Source of the DNA: an uncultured Eubacteriales bacterium
GTDB taxonomy: Bacteria > Bacillota > Clostridia > Oscillospirales > Acutalibacteraceae
Direction of reading: 5' to 3'
Length of the DNA stretch: 54,369 nucleotides
Assembly: GCA_934636435.1 (NCBI GenBank)
Contig: CAKUAQ010000010.1
Coordinates: 1 to 54,369, forward strand
Shown one piece after another: positions 19,133 through 27,008 of this stretch; the first letter of the stretch is position 1; each line of letters opens with the position of its first letter. The notes below the pieces were generated by a model. It was not told where the DNA came from. It worked only from the letters and a program-made list of their open reading frames with translations, and did not search any database. The position numbers were made by a program, and so were the translations under genes.

Positions 19133-19723
19133 TCATTGCTTCACATAAAAGGTCTGCTTCGGCCCGGTGTCCTGCATCAGCGTATCCGGGCGGCGGAACC
19201 GGAACCGGTACAATCCCGCGTCGTACAGATCGCCCACGCAGCCGCCGATATGCACGGCCAGCAGCAGGGCGGCGCCAAACCGGTCCCATGCCCCGGCACA
19301 CAGACAGGCCGGCAGCAGAAACACCGGAATAAACACCGCAAAGGGGGTCAGCAGCGCGATCAGCGCCGTGCGCCGATATACATAGATATCCGGCACCCCG
19401 CAGAAAGCCACGGTGGCCGTCAGCCCAAAGGTCAACCGGCGGTGGGTCAGCAGCTTGTACGCCGCCCCGTGCAGCAGCTCATGCAGCACCGGGTACAGCA
19501 GCAGCGCCCCGATCAGCATCAGACAGCGCCCCCAACTGTACCAGGCGGCGAAATCCGTGGGACGGATCACCATCCAGGCAGCCGCCGCCACCAGCGCCGT
19601 CAGAGCCAGCGCCGCCACATTGAGCCATAGTCCGACCCGCCTGTCGGCGGCATCCAGCGTGTATACCGGCGCATACCCCTCCGGCAGAGCCGTTTCAAAC
19701 CGCCGCCCTCTCCCCTCACGCAT
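19133..19723 (-). CDS. DUF3267-type membrane zinc metalloprotease-like protein
   Basis: Encodes 196 residues with four to five hydrophobic segments. The second segment carries an HExxH motif (LLYPVLHELLHGAAYKLL) as in DUF3267 proteins, which are regarded as membrane zincins. The third zinc ligand is not certain by eye. ATG 19723 is chosen; it overlaps the flavodiiron stop by eight bases, so the two genes are probably translationally coupled. The longer in-frame start would lie deep in that gene. Substrate unknown. Confidence 0.75.
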   Translation of the reverse strand: MREGRGRRFETALPEGYAPVYTLDAADRRVGLWLNVAALALTALVAAAAWMVIRPTDFAAWYSWGRCLMLIGALLLYPVLHELLHGAAYKLLTHRRLTFGLTATVAFCGVPDIYVYRRTALIALLTPFAVFIPVFLLPACLCAGAWDRFGAALLLAVHIGGCVGDLYDAGLYRFRFRRPDTLMQDTGPKQTFYVKQ

Positions 19724-20873
19724 CCTCCCGCAGCTCCTGCGCCAGCGCCGCGATCTGCTCCTCGGCGACCTCATGCGGTGCCGACAGGATGCGCACGCTG
19801 TTTTCGGCAAAGCGCAAATCCTTGCAGCTCTCCAGCATGGCGCGCATGACCTTAGCCGCCGTCGGCGCCCAAGAGCCGTTTTCCATGAACGCCACCGTTC
19901 GGTTACGGTAGTTCCGCTCGGTCAGATGCTGAAGGAACGCCTTCATGGGCGGGAACACATCCCCGTTATAGGTGACGGACGCCAGCACCAGCCGGTCGTA
20001 ACAAAAGGCCTTGGCCGTGGCTTCCGCCAGATCGCACCGGGCCAGATCGAATACCTCCACCGGCGTGTCCTGCTCCCGCAGCCGCTCCGCCAGCCGTAGC
20101 GCTGCCTGCCGGGTATTGCCGTATACGGAGGCATAGGCGACCACGACCCCCGCCTTTTCCGGGCGGTAGGCCGACCAGGTATCGTACAGCCCCAGACAGG
20201 CCGTCAGGTCGTCCGTCAGCACCGGACCGTGGAGCGGGCATATAGCGGCGATGTCCAGCGCCGCCGCCTTTTTCAGCAGCGTCTGCACCTGCGCTCCGTA
20301 TTTGCCCACGATGCCGATATAGTACCGTCGGGCTTCGTCCTCCCACGGCTCCTCCCGGTCCAATGCGCCGAATTTCCCGAAAGCGTCCGCCGAGAACAGC
20401 CGCTTTTCGCTGTCCTCATAGCTGACCATCACCTCCGGCCAGTGTACCATGGGAGCGGTGACGAAATGCAGCGTATGCGTCCCCAGGGAGAGCGTGTCTC
20501 CCTCCCCGACCGTCAGACGGTGCGCAGGGATCTGCTGCCCGAAAAATTGCTCCATCATCGGGAAGGCCTTGGCGGTGGCCACCACCGTTGCCGCCGGATA
20601 TGCCTCCACAAACCGCCGGATCCCGGCGGAATGGTCCGGCTCCATATGATGCACCACCAGATAATCCGGCTGCCGCCCTCCCAGTTCTGCCCGGAGGTTT
20701 TCCATCCACGCATCCACAAAATGCGTATCCACCGTGTCCATCACGGCGATCTTCTCGTCCAGAATGACATAGGAATTGTAAGACATCCCGTTGGGCACCG
20801 CATACTGCCCCTCAAACAGATCCACCTGGTGGTCGTCGACCCCGATATAGCGTACAGAATCGGAAATATACAT
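19716..20873 (-). CDS. fprA: Flavodiiron protein (oxygen/NO reductase)
   Basis: Encodes 385 residues. The N-terminal metallo-beta-lactamase-like domain (1-250) binds the two irons: HHMEPDH (H-x-E-x-D-H), then HWPE, SADAFGKFG and PLHGP supply the remaining ligands. The C-terminal flavodoxin domain starts VVVAYASVYGNTRQAA, the FMN phosphate loop. These cytosolic enzymes reduce O2 to water or NO to N2O and protect anaerobes. ATG 20873 follows AAGGAG. The best promoter (21046-21074) implies a leader of about 165 bases containing a GC-rich hairpin. Confidence 0.94.
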   Translation of the reverse strand: MYISDSVRYIGVDDHQVDLFEGQYAVPNGMSYNSYVILDEKIAVMDTVDTHFVDAWMENLRAELGGRQPDYLVVHHMEPDHSAGIRRFVEAYPAATVVATAKAFPMMEQFFGQQIPAHRLTVGEGDTLSLGTHTLHFVTAPMVHWPEVMVSYEDSEKRLFSADAFGKFGALDREEPWEDEARRYYIGIVGKYGAQVQTLLKKAAALDIAAICPLHGPVLTDDLTACLGLYDTWSAYRPEKAGVVVAYASVYGNTRQAALRLAERLREQDTPVEVFDLARCDLAEATAKAFCYDRLVLASVTYNGDVFPPMKAFLQHLTERNYRNRTVAFMENGSWAPTAAKVMRAMLESCKDLRFAENSVRILSAPHEVAEEQIAALAQELREDA

Positions 20874-20982
20874 TGCTCAGACTCCTTAGATTTAATTTGC
20901 TCACAGATTTCGGTGTTCAAACAAGACGCAGAGGAACAGCCGCTTGCCGCCCTCTCACACCCGCAGGGCTGAAAATGAGACA

Positions 20983-21007
20983 AACCGGCCGGGGAAACGG
21001 GCCGGTT
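20983..21007 (-). promoter_or_regulatory. Hairpin in the fprA leader
   Basis: AACCGGCC (20983-20990) pairs with GGCCGGTT (21000-21007). On the minus strand TGTCTCATTTTC follows, a weak terminator-like context about 110 bases before the fprA start. It may attenuate transcription. Confidence 0.4.
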
Positions 21008-21045
21008 CCGGCGCGGTCGCCCCCGTGCTGCTCGGCTCGTCTTTT

Positions 21046-21074
21046 ACTATATCCGTTTTTGCAACAGCTGTCAA
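21046..21074 (-). promoter_or_regulatory. fprA promoter
   Basis: TTGACA (21069-21074), a 17-base spacer and TATAGT (21046-21051) on the minus strand. Confidence 0.8.
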
Positions 21075-21235
21075 TAGAAAGCGGCAACTGTCAGCAGAAA
21101 ACCCGGCGGCGCCGCCCGCGCCAGCCGGGCTTCGCCCGGTACCGCGGCTCTCGTCGGACGCAGCGCCCAGCCTGCCCGGCGCCGCCCGTACCGACAGGTG
21201 CCAACGAGCGCCCGCCCATGATCCGGCAACGCAAA

Positions 21236-21263
21236 CAGCCGCAGACGATCCCGCCTGCGGCTG
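21236..21263 (-). terminator. Hairpin after galT
   Basis: CAGCCGCAG (21236-21244) pairs with CTGCGGCTG (21255-21263). On the minus strand only TTTGC follows, so it is a weak terminator at best, 84 bases past the galT stop. Confidence 0.45.
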
Positions 21264-21346
21264 CACATTTCTGCCAAGCGCCCTTTGCTTTTTCCACCGG
21301 ACAGTCGTCAATCGCTGTCCGCTGGTCGCCGCCCGCTTAAGAGCGT

Positions 21347-22315
21347 TTATTTATGCAGGAACTTTTCGTGGGCCGCCCGCAGCTCCTTGGCGGTCTCCTC
21401 CGGGCAGGTGGGATTGCAATGGGCCCACGCGCCGGTTTCACTGGAGGCATTGTACTTCACCTTGGTGGCGCTGCGCATGGGCGGATAGAAAGCGATGTGC
21501 CAATGGAACAGCTCCGACAGATCCTCCCCGTTGACCGGTTCATTGTACATACACATCATGTAGGGAAATTTATAGTCGAACAGACTGTCCAGCATACCGG
21601 CGGTCTGCCGCAGCGTTTCCGCCAGGCAGGAACGTTCCTCCGGGGTGAACTGGCTGATGTTGGACTTGTGGCTGTTCGCCATAATGTATACGCCGTAGGG
21701 ATACTCCGAAAAGAACGGCAGAAACACCGTGAAATACTCATTGCGGAAAATGACCCGGCGGCCGTCCGCCACCTCATGATCCAGCCAGTCGCAGAACAGG
21801 CATTTGCCCTTTTCTTCATAGTGCTTTTTGGCGTTCTGCACCTCCAGCTCCAGCTTCTTGGGCAGGAAGGGATAGGCGTAGATCTGGCCGTGGGGATGGG
21901 GCATGGTCACGCCCACCACATCGCCCCGGTTCTCAAAGATGAACACATACTTTACCTTTTCGTCGGCGCTGAGCACCTCATACCGCTGTGCCCACAGATC
22001 CACCAGCTTGGTGATGTGCTCCCGGGACAGCTCCGGCAGGGTTACCGTGTGCTCGGGAGAATACAGGATCACCTCGCACTTGCCGTAGCAGGGCGCCGTC
22101 TCGAAGAAATCGTCCGCCACATCGTCGGGCCGGGGCGGGTTCTGGGACAGAGCCGGGAAGTCGTTGTCATACTCGTATACATCGAAGTGATCCGGCACCT
22201 TGCCGCTGCCGGGACAGAAAGGACAGTAGTCCTTGGGCATCTGCGGCCGGTTCTGCCGATGGGAAGCGATCATGATCCAGTCGTTTGTCAGGGGATGCTT
22301 GCGAAGCTCTGCCAT
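21347..22315 (-). CDS. galT: Galactose-1-phosphate uridylyltransferase
   Basis: Encodes 322 residues. It exchanges UMP between UDP-glucose and galactose-1-phosphate (Leloir pathway, cytosol). Signatures are CPFCPGSG (metal ligands), VTMPHPHGQIYAYP with the nucleophilic His in HPH, and FHWHIAFYPPM near the C-terminus. ATG 22315 starts MAELRKHPLTNDWIMIA, as in the family, behind GGTG about ten bases upstream; the longer frame adds 14 unlikely residues. It lies 25 bases after galK in the same unit, under the divergent AraC-type regulator. No galE is present in the window. Confidence 0.95.
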   Translation of the reverse strand: MAELRKHPLTNDWIMIASHRQNRPQMPKDYCPFCPGSGKVPDHFDVYEYDNDFPALSQNPPRPDDVADDFFETAPCYGKCEVILYSPEHTVTLPELSREHITKLVDLWAQRYEVLSADEKVKYVFIFENRGDVVGVTMPHPHGQIYAYPFLPKKLELEVQNAKKHYEEKGKCLFCDWLDHEVADGRRVIFRNEYFTVFLPFFSEYPYGVYIMANSHKSNISQFTPEERSCLAETLRQTAGMLDSLFDYKFPYMMCMYNEPVNGEDLSELFHWHIAFYPPMRSATKVKYNASSETGAWAHCNPTCPEETAKELRAAHEKFLHK

Positions 22316-22340
22316 GATTATCGTCACCTTTCCGAATGAT

Positions 22341-23627
22341 TTACAGTTGATCCACACACACGCCGCCGCAGGGACGGATATTCAGCACATGACAGGTGCC
22401 GGCGCCGAACACCGATTCGATGACCGTACGGAATTCCTCCAGCTTATCCAGCGGCACAAAATTCTGGGTCGTGCCGCCGAACCCGCCGCCGTGGACGCGC
22501 CAGGCACCGCATCCGTCCAGCACCCCCTGGGCCAGCGCCAGCGCCAGGCTCATGCCCTGTTCCTCCACCGCGCAGGGAGCATACACATTCTGCAGATATT
22601 CAAAGGAGGAATGCCCGGATTCCAGCACCAGACGCTTGAATTCCTCGAAATCGCCGGACCGCAGCGCCGCCACCTGACGGGGCACCCGCGCGTTATCCCG
22701 CAGGAAGTGGATGGCCCGCAGCACCGCCCGGTCGCCGTGCTGCTTCCGCAGCGCCGGAATATTCTTCAGCAGCGTCTCCATATCGGTCTGTCGCAGATAT
22801 TCCACCCCCAAAGAGTGGGCTACCGCTTTCATTTCGGCGGGCACCGCCGCATATTCGTGGGTCAGATCAGCGTGATTGCCTCCCACGTCCACGATGCACA
22901 AGGCGTGACCGGTCTTGGAAAAATCGAAATCCACCTGTTCGATCACCGGATGCTCCGTATCAGCAAAGTCGATCGTGATGATGTTGCCCACGGAGGAGGC
23001 CATCTGATCCATCAGACCGCAGGGCTTGCCGAAGAATACATTCTCCGCATACTGGGCGATCTGTGCCACCTCGACGGGGCTGACCTTTCCGTCGTTATAC
23101 AGGTGGTTGAGGATCACGCCGACGAGCACCTCAAAGGCCGCCGATGAGGACAGGCCGGAGCCTTTCAGCACATCGGAGGTGGTGTAGGCATCGAAGCCGC
23201 CGATGTCGTAGCCCAGCGCCGCAAACCGGGCGGCCGTCCCCCGGATGAGGGATGCGGAGTGATTCTTTTCCTGCTCCACCGGCGTCAGACGATCCAGAGT
23301 CACCGTATCCATGGGATAGCCCTCGGATTGCACCCGAACGGTCCCCTCCGCCGGGCGCACCACGGCGATCACGTCCAGATTCACGCTGCCCGCCAGCACC
23401 CGGCCGTGGTTGTGATCGGTATGGTTGCCGCCGATCTCGGTACGGCCGGGGGCGGAAAACAGCATCAGCGGCGCGCCGTCCTCACCGAAAATAGCGGTGA
23501 ATTCCGCCACCGCCCGCACATACCGCTCCCGCTGGGCTTCCACCTGCTCGGCGCCGTACATCCGGGCGAAAGCCCCGTCGTATCCTCCGGAACGAATTTT
23601 CTCCGTCATGGTCGCTGCTGCTGTCAT
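22341..23627 (-). CDS. galK: Galactokinase
   Basis: Encodes 428 residues, a GHMP-family kinase that phosphorylates galactose at C1 with ATP. SAPGRTEIGGNHTDHNHG is the galactokinase signature in a clostridial variant; VLKGSGLSSSAAFEV is the phosphate-binding loop; VHGGGFGGTTQNFV is the third GHMP motif. Length is slightly above the usual 390 because of an N-terminal helix (residues 1-50). ATG 23627 lies behind AAGGATG; ATG 23609 is possible. It is the first gene of the galK-galT unit, with its own promoter facing the AraC gene. Confidence 0.95.
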   Translation of the reverse strand: MTAAATMTEKIRSGGYDGAFARMYGAEQVEAQRERYVRAVAEFTAIFGEDGAPLMLFSAPGRTEIGGNHTDHNHGRVLAGSVNLDVIAVVRPAEGTVRVQSEGYPMDTVTLDRLTPVEQEKNHSASLIRGTAARFAALGYDIGGFDAYTTSDVLKGSGLSSSAAFEVLVGVILNHLYNDGKVSPVEVAQIAQYAENVFFGKPCGLMDQMASSVGNIITIDFADTEHPVIEQVDFDFSKTGHALCIVDVGGNHADLTHEYAAVPAEMKAVAHSLGVEYLRQTDMETLLKNIPALRKQHGDRAVLRAIHFLRDNARVPRQVAALRSGDFEEFKRLVLESGHSSFEYLQNVYAPCAVEEQGMSLALALAQGVLDGCGAWRVHGGGFGGTTQNFVPLDKLEEFRTVIESVFGAGTCHVLNIRPCGGVCVDQL

Positions 23628-23674
23628 GTCCCATCATCCTTCCATAGCGTATTCACAGTGTTTCTATACTTATC

Positions 23675-23702
23675 ATTATAAAAGCGCCGCCGGAAAGGTC
23701 AA
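23675..23702 (-). promoter_or_regulatory. galK-galT promoter
   Basis: On the minus strand TTGACC (23697-23702), a 16-base spacer and TATAAT (23675-23680), back to back with the AraC gene promoter 21 bases away. Confidence 0.8.
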
Positions 23703-23723
23703 TCCTTTTATTCGGCATTTGTA

Positions 23724-23752
23724 TGGACATTTGTTGCATTGTGTGGTACACT
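23724..23752 (+). promoter_or_regulatory. Promoter of the AraC-type regulator
   Basis: TGGACA (23724-23729), a 17-base spacer and TACACT (23747-23752), with GGAGGGG just before ATG 23776. Confidence 0.65.
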
Positions 23753-23775
23753 GGGATAGCAGAGGAGGGGATTGG

Positions 23776-24609
23776 ATGAAGAAAGCCCGCTATTCCTTTA
23801 AGGACACATTGAAAGAGAACGCCGGCCTATCGGTCTACAATACCGGCTACGAGACCTGCGACGCCAGCCATAGCTGGGGACCGGGTCTGCGGGATCACTA
23901 TCTGATCCACTACGTGTCCGCCGGTTGCGGCACATTCGTGTGCAATAAGCAGACCTATTCTCTCCGCGCCGGCGATCTGTTTCTCATCGCGCCGACGCAG
24001 ATGGTCAGTTACCGGGCCGATCCGCAGGATCCCTGGGAATACTGCTGGGTGGGCTTCAACGGCACCGACGCCCGGCGGCTGGTGACGATGGCGGGCTTCA
24101 CCCGCAAGGAGCCGGTGCTGCGGGACGCCGAGCCGGATATCACCTCCGCCCTGCTGCTGCGCATCGCCGAGGTCAGCGGCAGCACGGCCGCCGCCGATGC
24201 GGAGATGGTGGGATGCCTGTATCTGTTTCTGGCGCAGCTCATCCGCAATAATACCCGCCGCACCGCCGACGATCCCCATCAGGGCTATGTGGCCAATGCT
24301 CTGCGTTTCATTCAGTATAACTATGCCGGAGAGATCGGCATCAGCGACATCGCCCGCTATGTGGGCATCAGCCGCAGCCAGCTATATCGGGCATTCCTGC
24401 AGGATTTCGGCGTATCCCCCCATACCTATCTGCAAACCTACCGCATCAACGAGGCGTGCAGCCTGTTGCGCAACCCCAATCTCTCCATTGCGGAGGTGGC
24501 CAGCTCCGTGGGCTTCAACGATCCTCTGTATTTCTCCCGGGTGTTCAAGTCCATCAAACAGCGCACCCCCTCCGATTACCAGCGGCAGGAATCCGAAAAA
24601 GGCCGCTGA
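23776..24609 (+). CDS. AraC-family regulator, probably of galactose genes
   Basis: Encodes 277 residues. An N-terminal cupin-like sugar-sensing half (HYLIHYVSAGCGTFVCN, LRAGDLFLIAPTQMVSYRAD, PWEYCWVGFNG) is followed by two helix-turn-helix units: IGISDIARYVGISRSQLYRAF and LSIAEVASSVGFNDPLYFSRVFK. This is the AraC/XylS arrangement of sugar activators. ATG 23776 with its strong ribosome binding site is chosen; the longer open frame runs through the promoter. Divergent placement from galK-galT suggests that it controls them. A terminator follows at 24667-24709. Confidence 0.92.
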   Translation: MKKARYSFKDTLKENAGLSVYNTGYETCDASHSWGPGLRDHYLIHYVSAGCGTFVCNKQTYSLRAGDLFLIAPTQMVSYRADPQDPWEYCWVGFNGTDARRLVTMAGFTRKEPVLRDAEPDITSALLLRIAEVSGSTAAADAEMVGCLYLFLAQLIRNNTRRTADDPHQGYVANALRFIQYNYAGEIGISDIARYVGISRSQLYRAFLQDFGVSPHTYLQTYRINEACSLLRNPNLSIAEVASSVGFNDPLYFSRVFKSIKQRTPSDYQRQESEKGR

Positions 24610-24640
24610 CCCAGAGCGACACACATTGATTCGCGGCATA

Positions 24641-24753
24641 TTGTTATTGATTTTCAATAAATCCGTCGGTGCTTTTGTACTTTTCCTCTGTACAAAGCAC
24701 CGATTTTTCTGTTTTTCGCGAATTCGTTATTGATTTTCGATAAATTCAGCGGT
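24641..24753 (+). repeat. Direct repeats with internal dyads before the DUF4173-like gene
   Basis: Thirty-base copies at 24641-24670 and 24724-24753 agree at 25 positions. Each carries TTATTGA, a short gap and a (near) complement TCAATAA/TCGATAA. The second copy overlaps the -35 box of the downstream promoter, and a terminator lies between the copies. Both may bind the same regulator. Confidence 0.6.
24667..24709 (+). terminator. Terminator of the AraC-type gene
   Basis: CGGTGCTTTTGTAC pairs with GTACAAAGCACCG (one bulge), and ATTTTTCTGTTTTT follows. Confidence 0.85.
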
Positions 24754-24758
24754 ATACT
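24730..24758 (+). promoter_or_regulatory. Promoter of the DUF4173-like gene
   Basis: TTGATT (24730-24735), a 17-base spacer and TATACT (24753-24758). The -35 lies inside the second copy of the direct repeat. Confidence 0.7.
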
Positions 24759-24818
24759 ATTGCCAACAGGACATCGAGTGCCCTGTGCACCAAAAAACAC
24801 GATCGGGAGGAACGACCT

Positions 24819-26498
24819 ATGAATGGATCCTATACATCCCCGGCAGGGCAGCCTGCCCCCTCGCCGCAGCCGCCGACGCAGAACCCAAGCCCGTCGGCCT
24901 CGGCCCCCGCGTTTTCCGCGCCGTCTCCGGCGGGATACTATCCGCCTGTTTCCGGCCCCCGGCCGGTGTCCGACCGGCGGGATATCGTGCTGGCGGTGGT
25001 GCTGGGATTGTTGGCGGTTCTCGGCGTCAATTTTTCGCTGTACGGCGGCTTTCAGTTGGGCTATGCTCTGACCTGCGTCGGTGTGACGGTAACGGGCGGA
25101 ATCTATCTGTTCCGCTCCGGGCGCGTAAGCGCGTACAGCGGCTTTTGCCTGCTCGCCGCCCTGGCCGGCGCCGGTGTGTTTGTCTGGCACACCGACCGCT
25201 TCACCCGGTTCTGTCTGGGCGGCGGCATTGTATTTCTGCTTATGCTGACGCTGACGGAATATACCGGCATTCGCCGCCGGAGCGGCGACACTCTGGCCTG
25301 CGTTGCCGATGTGGTCTCCCTGTGGTTGACGCGCCCGCTCTCCCATCTGGGCATGGCATTGGGCGCCATCTTCCACCGGGAGCAGGACGGTCAGATACAG
25401 AGACGGCGTTGCGGCGGCGTGATGCTGGGGCTGCTGTGCGCCCTGCCGGTGCTGGCAATTCTGCTGCCGCTGCTCATCGGTGCCGACGCCGCCTTTGAGG
25501 GACTGATGCAGCTGACCGTGCTGGATCATCTGGGGGAATGCCTGGCCAGCCTCCTGCTGGGTCTGGGACTGTTTTGCCTGATCTACGCCCGGCTGTTCGG
25601 GCTGCGGCACCGACTGGACACGGCGGCTCCCGTGCCGAAACGTCCCCTGCAGGGGCTGGACGCAGCGCCGGTCTGCACCTTCCTCGGCGCCATCAGTCTG
25701 GTCTATATGGTGTATCTGGCGGCGCAGTTTGCCTATTTCACCAGTGCGTTTTCGGGAATCCTGCCTGCCGATTACACCGCGGCGCAATATGCCCGGCGGG
25801 GCTTCTTCGAGATGTGCGTTCTCTGCGCGATCAATCTGGGGCTGGTGGGCGGCAGTCTGGCCGTCTCCCGTAAACCGGAGGGCAAGGCGCCGCTCTCTAC
25901 CCGCCTGTTCTGCCTGTTTATTCTACTGTTTTCGCTGGGGCTGGTCGCCACCTCTGCAGCAAAAATGGCCCTGTATATCCAATCCTTTGGGCTGACCCGG
26001 CTGCGGGTCATGACCTCTGTATTTATGGCAATGATGATGGTGATCATTGCCGCCGTGACGGTGCGGCTGTTCCGCCCCCGATTCGCCTATATGCGGATGT
26101 GCGTGGCGGGTGTCGTCCTCATCGGATTGGTGACCGCCTATGCGGACGTGGACACGACCGTCGCCCGGTATAATGTCACCGCCTATCGGGACGGCCGGCT
26201 GAAAACCGTGGATGTGTCCATGCTGGAGGATCTGTCCGACGGCGCGGTTCCCTATCTGGCCGTACTGACCGGGAGCCGGGATACCGATGTGGCCGACCGG
26301 GCAGCGGAGGCTCTGTTTCAGCGTCTGGACGAGACCGGAGAATGGACCGAGCCGAGCGGTAAAAAACCGGTCTGGACGCCCCGGGGCGCAGCGGACTTCC
26401 GCACTTACAGCGTAGACGGACGGCGGGCGCAGCAACTGCTGCGTTCCTTCTCCGCCTCTTCTGTGGCGCAGGAGCGGTACCGCGCCCGGCAGGCGTGA
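24819..26498 (+). CDS. Multi-pass membrane protein, DUF4173-like
   Basis: Encodes 559 residues. The first 50 are Pro/Ser/Ala-rich and disordered, followed by about ten hydrophobic segments and a soluble C-terminal tail of some 120 residues. LVYMVYLAAQFAYFTSAFSG, then ADYTAAQYARRGFFEMCVLC, resembles the conserved core of DUF4173 proteins, whose function is not known. GGGAGG precedes ATG 24819 by about nine bases. It is monocistronic, with its own promoter, and has no partner genes that would hint at a role. Confidence 0.75.
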   Translation: MNGSYTSPAGQPAPSPQPPTQNPSPSASAPAFSAPSPAGYYPPVSGPRPVSDRRDIVLAVVLGLLAVLGVNFSLYGGFQLGYALTCVGVTVTGGIYLFRSGRVSAYSGFCLLAALAGAGVFVWHTDRFTRFCLGGGIVFLLMLTLTEYTGIRRRSGDTLACVADVVSLWLTRPLSHLGMALGAIFHREQDGQIQRRRCGGVMLGLLCALPVLAILLPLLIGADAAFEGLMQLTVLDHLGECLASLLLGLGLFCLIYARLFGLRHRLDTAAPVPKRPLQGLDAAPVCTFLGAISLVYMVYLAAQFAYFTSAFSGILPADYTAAQYARRGFFEMCVLCAINLGLVGGSLAVSRKPEGKAPLSTRLFCLFILLFSLGLVATSAAKMALYIQSFGLTRLRVMTSVFMAMMMVIIAAVTVRLFRPRFAYMRMCVAGVVLIGLVTAYADVDTTVARYNVTAYRDGRLKTVDVSMLEDLSDGAVPYLAVLTGSRDTDVADRAAEALFQRLDETGEWTEPSGKKPVWTPRGAADFRTYSVDGRRAQQLLRSFSASSVAQERYRARQA

Positions 26499-26692
26499 TG
26501 ATCGCACACACCGGGGGATGCCACACCCGTCCCCGAGGAGGTGGATGCGGCGTTGCCCACAGATTCATGAACGCATCCGCCGGTTTACCCTCCACACCGT
26601 ATGCGCAAACAGGTCAGTAAATCGCGGATCGCCATCCGGTTTCTGTGCAATGTGCTACTGAAACCCGGCTCCGAATTATAACATTTTGAGAC
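26499..26692. other. Gene-free spacer after the DUF4173-like gene
   Basis: No gene or promoter seen. GGATGCG near 26542 can pair with CGCATCC about 30 bases on; there is no T run, so this is not a clear terminator. Confidence 0.4.
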
Positions 26693-26721
26693 TTGACAAT
26701 TCCCATAGATTGTGGTCTAAT
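26693..26721 (+). promoter_or_regulatory. Promoter of the cohesin-domain gene
   Basis: TTGACA (26693-26698), a 17-base spacer and TCTAAT (26716-26721). It gives an unusually long leader of about 270 bases. Confidence 0.75.
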
Positions 26722-26727
26722 ATGTAA

Positions 26728-26998
26728 GGGATGGTAAATGTTGTCTTTCGCGTCTGCGCGGGGGCGGTTTCGCCGGCGGCGCTCTGCAGCCTTGGGAGCA
26801 GCAGGAGGGTCGTGCGCAGATGTCCCGGAACATTTTCCACTGGGAGATCCCGTACATGAAGACACTGCTTCGTTCGACAGTGTCGCATAGAGCGGCGGCC
26901 CGTCGCGGCGGCCGTTGGGAATCTTTAGCAAGGAACGGAACGTCTCTTTGGCAACGACGCACTTTCCGCACACTATTTTATTTCATGGAGGAATCAGG
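26728..26998 (+). promoter_or_regulatory. Long structured leader of the cohesin-domain gene
   Basis: The leader holds several short GC-rich inverted repeats, for example GACACTG with CAGTGTC near 26870-26893. I compared it by eye with c-di-GMP, TPP, SAM and T-box leaders and saw no match. It also contains the small frame listed next. Confidence 0.45.
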
Positions 26999-27008
26999 AT
27001 GCAAATGA
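26820..27008 (+). CDS. Possible 62-residue upstream reading frame
   Basis: ATG 26820 follows AGGAGGG by about ten bases and the frame runs 62 codons, ending ten bases inside the next gene, an arrangement that would couple their translation. The product (MSRNIFHWEIPYMKT start, Arg-rich) matches no family I know. The good ribosome binding site is the main support; it may be a regulatory leader peptide or chance. Confidence 0.3.
   Translation: MSRNIFHWEIPYMKTLLRSTVSHRAAARRGGRWESLARNGTSLWQRRTFRTLFYFMEESGCK

Larger units (their letters stand above)
20874..21346 (-). other. Intergenic region between galT and fprA
   Basis: About 470 bases with no credible gene. It holds the fprA leader with one hairpin, the fprA promoter, and GC-rich inverted repeats toward the galT end, including one at 21236-21263. 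The short plus frames here are Arg/Pro-rich and unsupported. Confidence 0.6.

Noticed and set aside
21075..21340. Arg/Pro-rich plus frames between fprA and galT
   Set aside because: No ribosome binding sites; the stretch is a set of GC-rich inverted repeats with stop-free frames by composition.
26722..26998. Cyclic-di-GMP or other named riboswitch ahead of the cohesin-domain gene
   Set aside because: I looked for the conserved cores of c-di-GMP-I, TPP, SAM and T-box elements and found none; left as an unassigned leader.
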